Under the pieces are notes generated by a model, which did not search any database, was not told the origin of the DNA, and was given only the letters and a program-made list of their open reading frames with translations. A stretch of 17,707 nucleotides of DNA from an uncultured Clostridium sp. (GTDB taxonomy: Bacteria; Bacillota; Clostridia; Lachnospirales; Lachnospiraceae), in assembly GCA_900547035.1 (NCBI GenBank), contig URFM01000064.1:1-17707 (forward strand), given 5' to 3'. How positions within the stretch are numbered: position 1 is the first letter of the stretch; every line of letters starts with the position of its first letter. The position numbers and the translations under genes are program-made. Below are positions 1 to 7,456 of this stretch, in pieces.

Positions 1-182
1 TGATTCTGGTGCTGACGGTGCTGCCGGCGCTTTTGGTACTCTTTGACCGTCTGATTACCAACAATGAATGGGAACGTTTGGGCGCCTGGATAAAAAAGCG
101 CAGGCAGAGACGGCTTGCGGCGCTGAAAAGCCGGATTAAAAAAATTGCAGCATTTGGGGAGGCAAAATGCGATGAAGAATAG
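1..182 (+). CDS. C-terminal fragment of an MMPL/RND-type membrane transporter (5' end outside window)
   Basis: Only the last 59 codons are present, read in frame 3 from the window edge to a TAG at 180-182. The fragment opens with a hydrophobic stretch ending in LPALLVLFDRLI, which resembles the last transmembrane helix of MMPL-family (RND-superfamily) exporters. A strongly basic cytoplasmic tail follows (KKRRQRR and later KSRIKK). Firmicute MMPL proteins export lipids or other hydrophobic compounds, but the substrate here cannot be told. Its stop overlaps the start of the next gene, so the two are probably translationally coupled. The family call rests on a short segment and is tentative; the presence of a membrane-protein end is firmer. 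Confidence 0.6.
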   Translation, partial: ILVLTVLPALLVLFDRLITNNEWERLGAWIKKRRQRRLAALKSRIKKIAAFGEAKCDEE

Positions 183-2343
183 AAACAGAGAGGAAATCAG
201 AGACGGAGGGAAAAGAAAAATGAGGGGCGGAGAGCTTTCCAGAAGAGCTGCAGCCGGAGCTTTGGCAGCGATTTGTCTGATTGCGGGAACAGGGGAGGCG
301 CAGACGGTTCAGGCAGCTCCGGCCGCTCCCCAGGTGGATGAGACCATGTATGTCAATCTGGACTATTATGGAAAAACCAGTAAAATTAATGTCGTAAAGG
401 GCTGGAATCTCAACGGAAATACACAGATTACGGATTATGGCGTATATCAGAAGGTAGTAAACATGTCCAATCAGCTGGAACCTGAGATGGGAGAGGGCAG
501 CCTTACCTGGTCTTTTGAGGAAAGTCCTGCCTCGCGGTTTTATTATCAGTGTACCATGGACGAAAGCCAGGTGGTTTTGCCCTGGGATTTCGATGTGTCC
601 TATAAGCTCAACGGGGTGCCGGAAGACGGAGAGAAGCTGGCAGGAGCCAGCGGCCTGGTGGAAATCCACATTCAAGCCATTCCCAATGAACAGGCGAAGG
701 AATATTACCGCAATAACATGCTTCTCATGGCGGCGGTTCCGGTGGACCGCTCCAAATGCTACAGTGTGGAGGCAGAGGGATCCCAAACCCAGAGTTTGGG
801 AGATACTACGGCTGTGGTATTTTCCGCTCTTCCGGGAGAAGAGGGGGATTTTACTGTCCGGATTGGAACAGACAGCTTTGAAACTACGGGGGTAATTTTG
901 GTTATGGCTCCGGGGACGGTAAATGACCTGGAGCATATAAAAGATTTGAAGGAGGCCAAAGATACCTGGCAGGATGCCGGAGATGCTTTCTACGACAGCC
1001 TGGATGAGATGGCAGAAGCGGTGGAGGGCATGGAAAGCGGGTTAAAGGCCCTTCAGTCCGCGGCTCAGTCCGCAGAGGATGCAAGGCAGGTGTGGAGCGG
1101 AGCAAAGGATGGAATTTTGGCGGGCAATGACCAGGTTCTGGCTTCCGTTTCTGCGATGAATGAACAGATGGCCGCCATGGTGCCTCATTTGGAGAGCGCT
1201 CAGGAACAGGCGGAGGTCGTTCATAAAGGAATGAACAATATTGTAAACGCCATGCAGGAGATGCAGGAGCCACTCCGTAAGCTCTATACCCGCCTGAAAC
1301 ACATTCAGAACGAGTCGGAAAGCCTGTCGCAGGAACTGCCGGAAATTCAGAAGCTGGCCCTTCAGATTATTGCCCTGGATGCGCAGCTTCAGGCCAACGA
1401 GCAGGTGATTCTCACCGGTATGGAGGACTTCGCGGCGGCGATGGAAGAGGTAGATGCGCTCTATTACCAGGAGGAAGAAGCAGAGGAGGAACAGAAAGAG
1501 GCTGATCAGAAAGAAGAGGAGCGGGAAATGGAAGGAGAGCAGGATTCGGGCGGGAGCCGGGAGGTTCCCACCGCTACGGCCAGCCAGGCATCCATATCTC
1601 CCAGGAAGTATCAGCTGGTGGGAGCTTCCATGGGGGAGGTTCTGTCCATGCTGCAGGAAAAGGCGGACCTTTTGACGGAGGCTGCAAAGCAGAGCGCCAA
1701 GCTGACAGATACGCTAAGTGATTTGGGCGAGGACGCGGGGGATTCGGCAAAGTATGGCAGAGATTTGGTGGACAGTCTGGATCTGACCATCGAGGAGGTG
1801 GTTTCCCTCAGGGATTCCCTGGATGTATACTATCCGGAGATTCAGTCAGCTCTCAGTGATACTCAGGAGCTGGTAAACCGGACCACCCAGGCAGTGGACA
1901 ATGCGGTTAATACCCTGACCCTTTTCCAGAATACCCTGAAAGCAACCAGCGATTCCTTTGACTCCGCTGCCCGGGACAGTTTAAAGGGCAGCATGGAGAT
2001 CCTGGACCAGAGCCTGAAGGCCCTGGAAAGCACTGCCTCCATGCGCCAGGCGGGACGCACCATGAAAGATACCCTGGATCAGGAGCTGAACCGGTTTGAT
2101 ACGGAAAACCGTTTCCTATTTATGGATCCGTCAGCCGAAAAGGTGTCCTTTACTTCGGACAAAAATCCGGAACCGGAAACCCTTCAGGTAGTACTGCGCA
2201 CCCAGGAGATTAGTCTGGAAGACGAGGAGCACCAGGTAATGGATGCGGAAACAAAAAAAACCGAGGTCAGTCCATTCCAGCGGATGTGGAATGTGCTGGT
2301 GCGGATTTGGCAGGCGATTGTGGAGATTTTCCGGGAGAGGTGA
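172..2343 (+). CDS. Secreted coiled-coil protein of unknown function, coupled to the MMPL transporter
   Basis: I do not recognise a named family. From the ATG at 172 the product is 723 residues. A GGGGAGG site lies nine bases upstream and the start overlaps the transporter stop by 11 bp. An ATG at 220 also has a GGAGGG site nine bases upstream and would give a more compact signal peptide, so the start is uncertain. The N-terminus is basic, then Ala/Leu-rich, with likely cleavage near VQA-AP, indicating export. About 200 residues of probable beta structure follow, then a long helical region rich in Ala, Gln, Glu and Leu. That region is interrupted near residues 430-470 by a highly acidic low-complexity stretch (EEEAEEEQKEADQKEEE). 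The C-terminus is amphipathic and Trp/Ile-rich with no clear membrane anchor. A role as extracellular partner of the transporter is inferred from context only. It superficially recalls the heptad-repeat extracellular regions of YhgE/MMPL proteins. Confidence 0.75.
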   Translation: MKNRNREEIRDGGKRKMRGGELSRRAAAGALAAICLIAGTGEAQTVQAAPAAPQVDETMYVNLDYYGKTSKINVVKGWNLNGNTQITDYGVYQKVVNMSNQLEPEMGEGSLTWSFEESPASRFYYQCTMDESQVVLPWDFDVSYKLNGVPEDGEKLAGASGLVEIHIQAIPNEQAKEYYRNNMLLMAAVPVDRSKCYSVEAEGSQTQSLGDTTAVVFSALPGEEGDFTVRIGTDSFETTGVILVMAPGTVNDLEHIKDLKEAKDTWQDAGDAFYDSLDEMAEAVEGMESGLKALQSAAQSAEDARQVWSGAKDGILAGNDQVLASVSAMNEQMAAMVPHLESAQEQAEVVHKGMNNIVNAMQEMQEPLRKLYTRLKHIQNESESLSQELPEIQKLALQIIALDAQLQANEQVILTGMEDFAAAMEEVDALYYQEEEAEEEQKEADQKEEEREMEGEQDSGGSREVPTATASQASISPRKYQLVGASMGEVLSMLQEKADLLTEAAKQSAKLTDTLSDLGEDAGDSAKYGRDLVDSLDLTIEEVVSLRDSLDVYYPEIQSALSDTQELVNRTTQAVDNAVNTLTLFQNTLKATSDSFDSAARDSLKGSMEILDQSLKALESTASMRQAGRTMKDTLDQELNRFDTENRFLFMDPSAEKVSFTSDKNPEPETLQVVLRTQEISLEDEEHQVMDAETKKTEVSPFQRMWNVLVRIWQAIVEIFRER

Positions 2344-3022
2344 GGGAAAACGGACAGCGTTTCCCAATGCACTGCGGATTCCGGATGCTGTAGGAGCAGC
2401 GGATCCGGGGCTCCTCCATCCGGATTCCCAGGTTTTCACGGACGAAACGGACGGCCTGAATGATGGAGAGGTAGGAGTCCCGCTTGCAGCACCGGGGGCC
2501 TCCGATTTCTCCGATTGCCCCAAGGGCGCTGGCGGTCATCTTGTGGGACAGTCCGAAATTATCGCTCCCCAAAGGCGTAGAACCGGTGACAATGGAGACG
2601 AACATTCCCGTGCTGATTCCGGCGCCGCAGGCTCCCCAGAAACCGCAGGCGCCTCCGGGAACTGACCTTCCCCGGCTGTTCATCTCCACCAACGCCTTTT
2701 TAAGATCAATGACTCCGCCGGAATTTTTATAAGCCGTCAGGAGAGCCATTCCCACCATGACATGATGCTCCGGCCCATGCATATGGCAAAAGGGTTGGGC
2801 CATCATCCGATTGAGGATGACAGCCGGATTTTTGGAGGTTTCCTTCATACATATCCCAATGAGGCTGTCAATCCCCTGCATGTGACATTCATTGCATACA
2901 TAATGTCCGTTCACGCATCTGGTTTTGCTCTTTTCCTTTTTATGGCACAGCTCGCACTCCATTTCAATATCTTCATTCAGATATTCCAGAGGTGCGCCGC
3001 AGATTAAACATTCTTCTCTCAT
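2267..3022 (-). CDS. DUF5714-family cysteine-rich protein
   Basis: This 251-residue protein carries a cysteine-rich N-terminus with CxxC pairs at 5/8, 23/26 and 43/46 plus C36, which looks like metal-binding ribbons. It is followed by an HMHGPEHH segment (80-87), a Gly/Cys-rich GACGFWGACGAG block (124-135), GGPRCCKRDSY (174-184) and a C-terminal CSYSIRNPQCIGKRCPF (209-225). This layout matches DUF5714 proteins of clostridia and methanogens, whose biochemical role I do not know. An AAGGGG site precedes the ATG, and a good promoter lies upstream. The last 26 residues are Ser/Pro/Ala-rich and lie antisense to the end of the upstream plus-strand gene (77-bp convergent overlap). They look like read-through coding rather than a conserved domain. 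The family assignment is from memory of motifs. Confidence 0.75.
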   Translation of the reverse strand: MREECLICGAPLEYLNEDIEMECELCHKKEKSKTRCVNGHYVCNECHMQGIDSLIGICMKETSKNPAVILNRMMAQPFCHMHGPEHHVMVGMALLTAYKNSGGVIDLKKALVEMNSRGRSVPGGACGFWGACGAGISTGMFVSIVTGSTPLGSDNFGLSHKMTASALGAIGEIGGPRCCKRDSYLSIIQAVRFVRENLGIRMEEPRIRCSYSIRNPQCIGKRCPFSLTSPGKSPQSPAKSAPAHSTSAGMD

Positions 3023-3069
3023 ATCGTTTCCCCTTGTTCCGGTTTGCGGAATCCTTTCTGTTTGAGGTG

Positions 3070-3098
3070 ATTATATCAGAAACCGCCAACGGCTACAA
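3070..3098 (-). promoter_or_regulatory. Promoter of the DUF5714 gene
   Basis: On the minus strand TTGTAG (3098-3093) and TATAAT (3075-3070) are separated by 17 bp. A TG one base before the TATAAT gives an extended -10. The ATG at 3022 lies about 50 bases downstream. Confidence 0.65.
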
Positions 3099-3114
3099 TC
3101 TGATTTCGCTGGAT

Positions 3115-3144
3115 TTGCCTTGCTCATCAGGCTGGCAATATGAT
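3115..3144 (+). promoter_or_regulatory. Probable promoter of the TetR-family regulator
   Basis: TTGCCT (3115-3120) and TATGAT (3139-3144) are separated by 18 bp, about 50 bases before the ATG at 3192. It runs divergently from the DUF5714 promoter. The -35 is a partial consensus match and the spacer is one base long, so this is moderate evidence. Confidence 0.45.
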
Positions 3145-3191
3145 AAACTGGAGTCAGCAACTGCCGCGACAAAATTACAAAGGAGCTTCCC

Positions 3192-3755
3192 ATGTCCCAT
3201 TCAGCCCAGGAAAAAACCAAATACAAGCTTGCCGCATCCATGAAGGAGTGCATGCTGCACACGCCGGTGGACAAGATTACCGTGACCCAGATTGCCAAAG
3301 GCTGCGGCGTTACCCGTCAGACCTTTTACCGGAATTTTCTGGATAAATACGACCTGATCAACTGGTACTTTGACAGGCTGGTGCTCCAGGCCTTTGAACA
3401 GATCGGCTACGGCTCCACCGTACTGGAAAGTCTGACCCAGAAGTTCCATTTTATCCTCAGTGAAAAGGTATTTTTCACCCAGGCCTTCCGCTCCCACGAC
3501 TGCAACAGCGTCAAGGAACACGATTTCCGGCTGATTCTCCAGTTTTACACGGACCTGATTGCCCGCAAGTCCAGCAGGCCCTTAAAGGAGGAGCTGCAGT
3601 TCCTTCTGGAGATGTACTGCCAGGGCTCCGTGTACATGACCAGCAAGTGGGTGCTGGGTGGCATGAAGGATTCCCCGGAGGAGATGGCCCGCAAGCTGGT
3701 GGACGCTATGCCGCCAAAATTGGCTCAGGTGTTTGAGCAACTGGGGCTTTTATAA
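3192..3755 (+). CDS. TetR/AcrR-family transcriptional regulator
   Basis: This 187-residue protein is of normal TetR length. Residues about 10-60 form the DNA-binding domain, with the helix-turn-helix around KITVTQIAKGCGVTRQTFYRNF (starting near residue 28; KCG-type turn, TFYRNF recognition helix) followed by the usual KYDLINWYFD. The C-terminal half (about 75-180) is helical with YCQGSVYMTSKWVLGG, resembling the TetR_C/DhaS-type ligand domain. The start is set by AGGAG at 3181-3185. It has its own promoter and terminator and lies 146 bp upstream of fucO on the same strand. A palindrome over the fucO promoter is its most obvious candidate target. Whether it represses or activates, and its ligand, are not shown. 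DhaS-type relatives regulate small-alcohol or dihydroxyacetone metabolism, which would suit a fucO neighbour. Confidence 0.85.
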   Translation: MSHSAQEKTKYKLAASMKECMLHTPVDKITVTQIAKGCGVTRQTFYRNFLDKYDLINWYFDRLVLQAFEQIGYGSTVLESLTQKFHFILSEKVFFTQAFRSHDCNSVKEHDFRLILQFYTDLIARKSSRPLKEELQFLLEMYCQGSVYMTSKWVLGGMKDSPEEMARKLVDAMPPKLAQVFEQLGLL

Positions 3756-3774
3756 CTTGGAAAAATGAAGCAGG

Positions 3775-3808
3775 AAAGTGACAGACCGGTGAGTTTGTCA
3801 CTTTTTTT
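3775..3808 (+). terminator. Rho-independent terminator of the TetR gene
   Basis: A perfect 9-bp stem, AAAGTGACA (3775-3783) with TGTCACTTT (3796-3804), runs into an uninterrupted T tract ending at 3808. It lies 20 bases after the TetR stop and just before the fucO promoter, so the two genes should be separately transcribed. Confidence 0.9.
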
Positions 3809-3818
3809 CTTCCGGCTT

Positions 3819-3840
3819 ATTTGTTATAATATTAACAAAT
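3819..3840. promoter_or_regulatory. Candidate TetR operator overlapping the fucO -10 box
   Basis: The 8-base arms ATTTGTTA (3819-3826) and TAACAAAT (3833-3840) are perfect inverted repeats around a 6-base centre (TAATAT). The palindrome contains the fucO -10 hexamer. A protein bound here would block RNA polymerase. The closest regulator gene is the TetR gene just upstream. The palindrome is seen directly; the link to that regulator is inference. Confidence 0.5.
3822..3830 (+). promoter_or_regulatory. Extended -10 promoter of fucO
   Basis: TGTTATAAT matches the extended -10 consensus exactly. The position of a -35 (3802-3807) is only a run of T shared with the upstream terminator, so the promoter would depend on the extended -10. 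Confidence 0.65.
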
Positions 3841-3842
3841 GA

Positions 3843-3873
3843 TAACAGTTCAGGACGCCGTCCCGGACCGTTA
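3843..3873. repeat. Palindromic repeat, copy 1 of the AACAGTTCAGGACG family
   Basis: TAACAGTTCAGGACG (3843-3857) and CGTCCCGGACCGTTA (3859-3873) form an imperfect palindrome with two A-C mismatches and one G-U pair if transcribed. The left arm matches the terminal repeat of the 115-bp element at 9354-9468. It starts 12 bases after the fucO -10, so it would sit at the very 5' end of the fucO mRNA. Confidence 0.65.
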
Positions 3874-3901
3874 CAAAAAAATATAAAGGAGTGCAGGAAA
3901 A

Positions 3902-5050
3902 ATGGCAAACAGAATCGTGTTAAATGAAACCTCCTACCACGGCGCGGGAGCCATCCAGGAGATTGCGAATGAGGCGAAGGCCAGAGGATTTCACAAAGCG
4001 TTCGTATGCTCTGACCCGGATTTGATTAAGTTCCAGGTAACCTCCAAGGTGACCAAGGTGCTGGAGGATGCTGGGCTGGACTATGAGATTTACTCCAACA
4101 TCAAACCCAATCCCACCATCGAGAACGTGCAGACCGGCGTAGCCGCCTTCAAGGCTTCCGGAGCGGACTATATCGTAGCCATCGGAGGAGGCTCCTCCAT
4201 GGATACGGCCAAGGCCATCGGCATCATCATTGCCAACCCGGAGTTTGAGAACGTGAGGAGCCTGGAGGGCGTTGCCCCCACTAAGAAGCCCTGCGTCCCC
4301 ATCATCGCCGTTCCCACCACGGCCGGAACCGCGGCTGAGGTGACCATCAACTACGTTATCACCGATGTGGAGAAGAAGCGCAAATTCGTCTGTGTGGACA
4401 CCCACGATATTCCCGTTGTGGCTGTCATCGATCCGGATATGATGTCCTCCATGCCCAAGGGGCTGACCGCCTCCACCGGTATGGACGCTCTGACCCATGC
4501 CATCGAGGGATATATCACCAAGGGCGCCTGGGAAATGACCGACATGTTCCACTTAAAGGCCATTGAGATTATCTCCAAGTCCTTAAGAGGGGCCTGCGAG
4601 AATACCAAGGAAGGCCGCGAGGGCATGGCCCTGGGCCAGTACATCGCCGGAATGGGTTTCTCCAACGTAGGTCTGGGAATCGTTCACTCCATGGCCCATG
4701 CCCTGGGCGCTGTCTATGATACGCCCCACGGCGTAGCCAATGCGATCCTGCTGCCTACCGTCATGGAGTACAATGCCCCCTGCACCGGAACCAAGTACTG
4801 CGACATTGCCAAGGCAATGGGCGTAGAGGGTACTGAGAACATGACCCAGGAGGAGTACCGGAAGGCCGCTGTGGATGCGGTGAAGAAGCTGTCCGCCGAC
4901 GTTGGAATCCCCGCCGACTTAAAGGAGATTGCCAAGAAGGAAGACGTAGACTTCCTGGCTCAGTCCGCTATGGACGACGCCTGCCGTCCCGGCAACCCCA
5001 AGGATCCTACCTTTGAGGATATTAAGAATCTGTACCTGTCTTTGATGTAA
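3902..5050 (+). CDS. fucO: Lactaldehyde reductase / 1,2-propanediol oxidoreductase (iron-containing alcohol dehydrogenase)
   Basis: The 382-residue protein is colinear with E. coli FucO, sharing long blocks such as GADYIVAIGGGS (87-98), PTTAGTAAEVTINYVITD (138-155), GMDALTHAIEGY (193-204) and GMGFSNVGLG (250-259). The Fe(II) ligands expected in group III alcohol dehydrogenases are present: D195, H199, H262 and H276. The GGGS loop binds the NAD phosphates, and D38 corresponds to the residue that sets NAD preference in FucO. FucO reduces L-lactaldehyde from fucose or rhamnose breakdown to (S)-1,2-propanediol with NADH in the cytoplasm; relatives also use ethanol and other small alcohols. An AAAGGAG site lies ten bases before the ATG. 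No aldolase, isomerase or kinase of the fucose pathway is in the window, so this is a stand-alone copy and the physiological substrate is inferred. Codon use is strongly biased (for example AAG and GCC), which suggests high expression. Confidence 0.93.
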   Translation: MANRIVLNETSYHGAGAIQEIANEAKARGFHKAFVCSDPDLIKFQVTSKVTKVLEDAGLDYEIYSNIKPNPTIENVQTGVAAFKASGADYIVAIGGGSSMDTAKAIGIIIANPEFENVRSLEGVAPTKKPCVPIIAVPTTAGTAAEVTINYVITDVEKKRKFVCVDTHDIPVVAVIDPDMMSSMPKGLTASTGMDALTHAIEGYITKGAWEMTDMFHLKAIEIISKSLRGACENTKEGREGMALGQYIAGMGFSNVGLGIVHSMAHALGAVYDTPHGVANAILLPTVMEYNAPCTGTKYCDIAKAMGVEGTENMTQEEYRKAAVDAVKKLSADVGIPADLKEIAKKEDVDFLAQSAMDDACRPGNPKDPTFEDIKNLYLSLM

Positions 5051-5071
5051 ATACAGCGTACCCGCAGCAAG

Positions 5072-5128
5072 AAAGAGCCCCGGAGGGGACAGAGAATCGC
5101 TGTGTTCTCTGCCCCTCCGGGGCTCTTT
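5072..5128. terminator. Long bidirectional hairpin between convergent transcripts
   Basis: A 17-bp perfect stem (5072-5088 with 5112-5128, core AGAGCCCCGGAGGGG) continues, after one unpaired A, into another 7-bp stem (CAGAGAA with TTCTCTG) closed by an 8-base loop. Both outer ends carry AAA/TTT, so it can act in either direction. It closes fucO on the plus strand and the DUF3006 operon on the minus strand. The U tracts are short, so termination may rest on the very stable stem. Confidence 0.8.
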
Positions 5129-5156
5129 GAATGGGAGCGGCCCCTTTCAGGATTTT

Positions 5157-5384
5157 TCAGGACGTTCCCTTCTCAAACAGTCCCATGAGCCGTTCCTTCA
5201 TCTTCTCCCGGCGGCGGCTCGTCTCCTCCTCGTCCCGGGAAAATACTCCGTCCAGCTCCTGGAGCACATCTCCCTCCCGGATGGCCTCCGGAAGGTCCTT
5301 TAAGGGAAATACCGCCTTCTTTTTATCTTCCGTTTCGCAGACGGCCAGTCCTTCTTCCAGACGGTCTACAATATAGCGTATCAT
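5157..5384 (-). CDS. DUF3006 domain protein
   Basis: This is a 75-residue acidic cytoplasmic protein with no signal peptide. The pattern YIVDRLEEGLAVCE near the start, then LPEAIREGDVL and FSRDEEETSRRREKMKERL, matches the small DUF3006 family, whose function is unknown. An AAAGGGGG site sits seven bases before the ATG at 5384. A nearer-upstream ATG (MQM) is too close to that site to be used. It is the last gene of the minus-strand operon, 37 bp after the secreted metallo-beta-lactamase gene. I recall DUF3006 genes next to ComEC-like hydrolases in other Firmicutes, which would support a functional link. The nature of that link is unknown. Confidence 0.8.
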   Translation of the reverse strand: MIRYIVDRLEEGLAVCETEDKKKAVFPLKDLPEAIREGDVLQELDGVFSRDEEETSRRREKMKERLMGLFEKGTS

Positions 5385-5421
5385 TTGCATTCCCCCTTTC
5401 TCATTATAATCAAGTCCGCGG

Positions 5422-6591
5422 CTACGGATTGCACTGTCCGCAGGGCGAATAACCCTCCTCAATCAGTTCCTGCCGGCTTCCGGTGTATTCCTGCCGGTTG
5501 TCCTCCCGAATCCGGCTGACAGAAGAGCAGTCCGGCAGATGAAACTTTTTCGTGTTGGTATTTAAAATATAGAAATCATCTGCTTCGGATTTATCTGCCC
5601 CGGATGCTTCCGGAGAAACATCCTGCGCCGCCATTTCACTGCCCTTTCCGGTGTACCAGGTGATGGATTCTCCATCGCTTGCCGCTACAATGGTACCCTC
5701 CAGGTCCGTCCGGAACACTCCGATTCCCCGTTTCTGAAATTTCTCCAAGGTTTCCTGGTGGGGATGGCCGTAGGAATTATCCTTCCCGCACTGAATCACC
5801 GCCCAGGTGGGATTGACCCGATCCAGAAAAAGGTCGCTGGAGGAGGTGCTGCTGCCGTGATGTCCGGCCTTCAGGATGTCGGCCTGAAGCTCCGGAACGT
5901 TTTCGCAGATATCCTCCTCCGCCAAAGCCTCGGCGTCGCCGCAGAGGACCGCGTGGTTTTCACCGTATTCCACACGGATTCCGATGGACCAGTTGTTTAA
6001 GTCGTCCCCGTAATCATCGTTGGGGGACAGGATGGTGAAGGAAGCTTCTCCCAGCTCCCACACATCTCCAACCTGGGGCATGGTCAGGCTCAAGCCCCGG
6101 GCTTCCACCGCATCCAGCACATCCTCAAAGGTAGCGGTAGTATGCTCGGCCGGAGGAAGGAATACGCGCCCTACTTCAAAGGCCCGGATCACGTTATCCA
6201 GGCCGCCGATGTGGTCGGAGTGGGGGTGAGTGCCGATGACGTAGTCCAGCCGGGTGACGCCCTGCTCCTTCAGATAGGAGACTATCACTTCACCCTGGTC
6301 GTTTTCCCCGGCGTCCACCAGCATGCTGTGGTCTTTCTGCTGAATTAAGATGCTGTCTCCCTGGCCCACATCAATAAAATGGATCAGAAGGCCGTCTTCA
6401 GGAAGATCCCGGGCCTCCCCCGGAGAGACTTCCGGCCCTTGACCGGAGGAAGGAGCCTGGGAACCGGCAAAAGCAGAAGAAACCGGAGCGGTCTCCCCTA
6501 TGCCGGCAGCCTCCGGCCCCTGACCGCAGCCCGCCAGGACGAAAATCAGGAGAATGATACAAAGTAAGTAAGAAAACTTCAGTCGTTTCAT
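5422..6591 (-). CDS. Secreted lipoprotein: ComEC-like metallo-beta-lactamase with C-terminal Ada-like metal-binding domain
   Basis: The start at 6591 gives 389 residues beginning with a lipoprotein signal (MKRLKFS, hydrophobic core, lipobox LAGC with C22). This predicts anchoring on the outer face of the membrane. A Gly/Ser/Glu-rich linker leads to a metallo-beta-lactamase domain (about 66-315) of the ComEC/Rec2 type. Its motifs are FIDVGQGDS (72-80), THPHSDHIGG (121-130, with H122, H124, D126, H127), CGDA (217-220, D219) and AGHHGSSTS (242-250). The end (about 340-389) resembles the Ada-type zinc domain often attached to secreted nucleases: NTKKFHLPDCSSV and GYSPCGQC, with H351, C355, C384 and C387. 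In ComEC this hydrolase domain is suspected to degrade the non-imported DNA strand, so an extracellular nuclease or phosphodiesterase is the best guess. It is not ComEC itself, because there is no membrane channel domain. It lies 38 bp after the CPBP gene. Confidence 0.85.
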   Translation of the reverse strand: MKRLKFSYLLCIILLIFVLAGCGQGPEAAGIGETAPVSSAFAGSQAPSSGQGPEVSPGEARDLPEDGLLIHFIDVGQGDSILIQQKDHSMLVDAGENDQGEVIVSYLKEQGVTRLDYVIGTHPHSDHIGGLDNVIRAFEVGRVFLPPAEHTTATFEDVLDAVEARGLSLTMPQVGDVWELGEASFTILSPNDDYGDDLNNWSIGIRVEYGENHAVLCGDAEALAEEDICENVPELQADILKAGHHGSSTSSSDLFLDRVNPTWAVIQCGKDNSYGHPHQETLEKFQKRGIGVFRTDLEGTIVAASDGESITWYTGKGSEMAAQDVSPEASGADKSEADDFYILNTNTKKFHLPDCSSVSRIREDNRQEYTGSRQELIEEGYSPCGQCNP

Positions 6592-6629
6592 GTTCCGTCG
6601 CGCCTTTCTGTCAGTTATAGAGGTCATTT

Positions 6630-7391
6630 TTAAAAAAGATGAAAAATCCGGTAAGCTCTGGGCTCGGTCAGCCGTTTCAGACGGCCAATGCACCATATTG
6701 CCCCTCCCAAAGCCAAAAGGGTCAGAATCAGCTGAGCTGGCAGGGAATTTAAAAATTCCAGGCTGCCGGTGAGGGCCGAGATAATTACGGAGACCAGATT
6801 GGCGGACATATGCAGCACCAGGGAGGCGTAGAGACCATGAATTTTCTCATAAAGCCAGGCGCAGAGAAAACCCAGGCACAGAGCGTAAATCCCCTGGACC
6901 ACGTTTCCGTGAAACAAGGCGAAGAGCAGGGAGGAGACGGCGGCAGCGGTCATCCAGGAAAAACGCTCTCGGATTAAGGCAAAGATGGTCCCCCGGAACA
7001 CCAGCTCCTCCACAGGCGGAATGATGAACACCAGAAACAGCAGCTGCAAAGGCAGAGGCGGGGCGTAAAGCTCAGCGGCCACCTCCTGGCTGAAAGCGGG
7101 GAACAGAAGGTCCAGCCGGGACAGGGTTAAAAGCCCGTTAAGGCCGATGCAGGAAGCCGCTCCCAGGGCAATGACTAAAAGAGGCGCTTTGTCCTTTAAA
7201 AAGCGGGGCGCGTAAGTAAAGTGCTGGCGCCGCCGCTGCTCTTTCTCGTAGAGAAACAGAAGAAAAGGCAGGGCAATCAGCTCGCCCAGGCCGGTAGCGG
7301 TCACCGCTCCCAGTCCCGGAACAATAAGAACCAGGAGAGTGGGGATTCCCAGGTAAAGGAGCAGGCTCAGCAGTATTTTTAAAATAATCAT
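6630..7391 (-). CDS. CPBP-family intramembrane metalloprotease (CAAX protease-like)
   Basis: This 253-residue, very hydrophobic protein has about seven or eight membrane segments. The catalytic motifs of the CPBP (Abi) family are present: EELVFRG (128-134, with E128, E129 and R133), FALFHGN (158-163, H161) and LHMSAN (193-198, H194 and N198). These residues coordinate the metal inside the membrane in the family. Bacterial members process membrane substrates, protect against self-made bacteriocins, or act as scaffolds; no bacteriocin gene is near. The start is supported by AGGAAG seven bases before the ATG. It is the second gene of the minus-strand operon, 65 bp after the ATPase and 38 bp before the lipoprotein hydrolase. 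The substrate is unknown. Confidence 0.87.
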   Translation of the reverse strand: MIILKILLSLLLYLGIPTLLVLIVPGLGAVTATGLGELIALPFLLFLYEKEQRRRQHFTYAPRFLKDKAPLLVIALGAASCIGLNGLLTLSRLDLLFPAFSQEVAAELYAPPLPLQLLFLVFIIPPVEELVFRGTIFALIRERFSWMTAAAVSSLLFALFHGNVVQGIYALCLGFLCAWLYEKIHGLYASLVLHMSANLVSVIISALTGSLEFLNSLPAQLILTLLALGGAIWCIGRLKRLTEPRAYRIFHLF

Positions 7392-7456
7392 AATCGTTCT
7401 TCCTATCTATTTGAAATATAAAGGATGGCGGAAAAATGGGCCAAGAGGGCCGGAAT

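Noticed and set aside
2344..2365. GGGAAA/TTTCCC hairpin right after the coiled-coil gene stop
   Set aside because: There is no T tract and it lies within the antisense DUF5714 coding region, so it is weak as a terminator.
3920..4552. A long antisense open frame (210 codons) inside fucO
   Set aside because: It is Gly/His-rich, without a ribosome site or family motif, and is the mirror of a highly biased coding region.
7430..7456. Small GGCC/GGCC hairpin followed by five T on the minus strand between the ATPase and CPBP genes
   Set aside because: The 4-bp stem is too weak for a terminator. At most it would be a minor attenuator.
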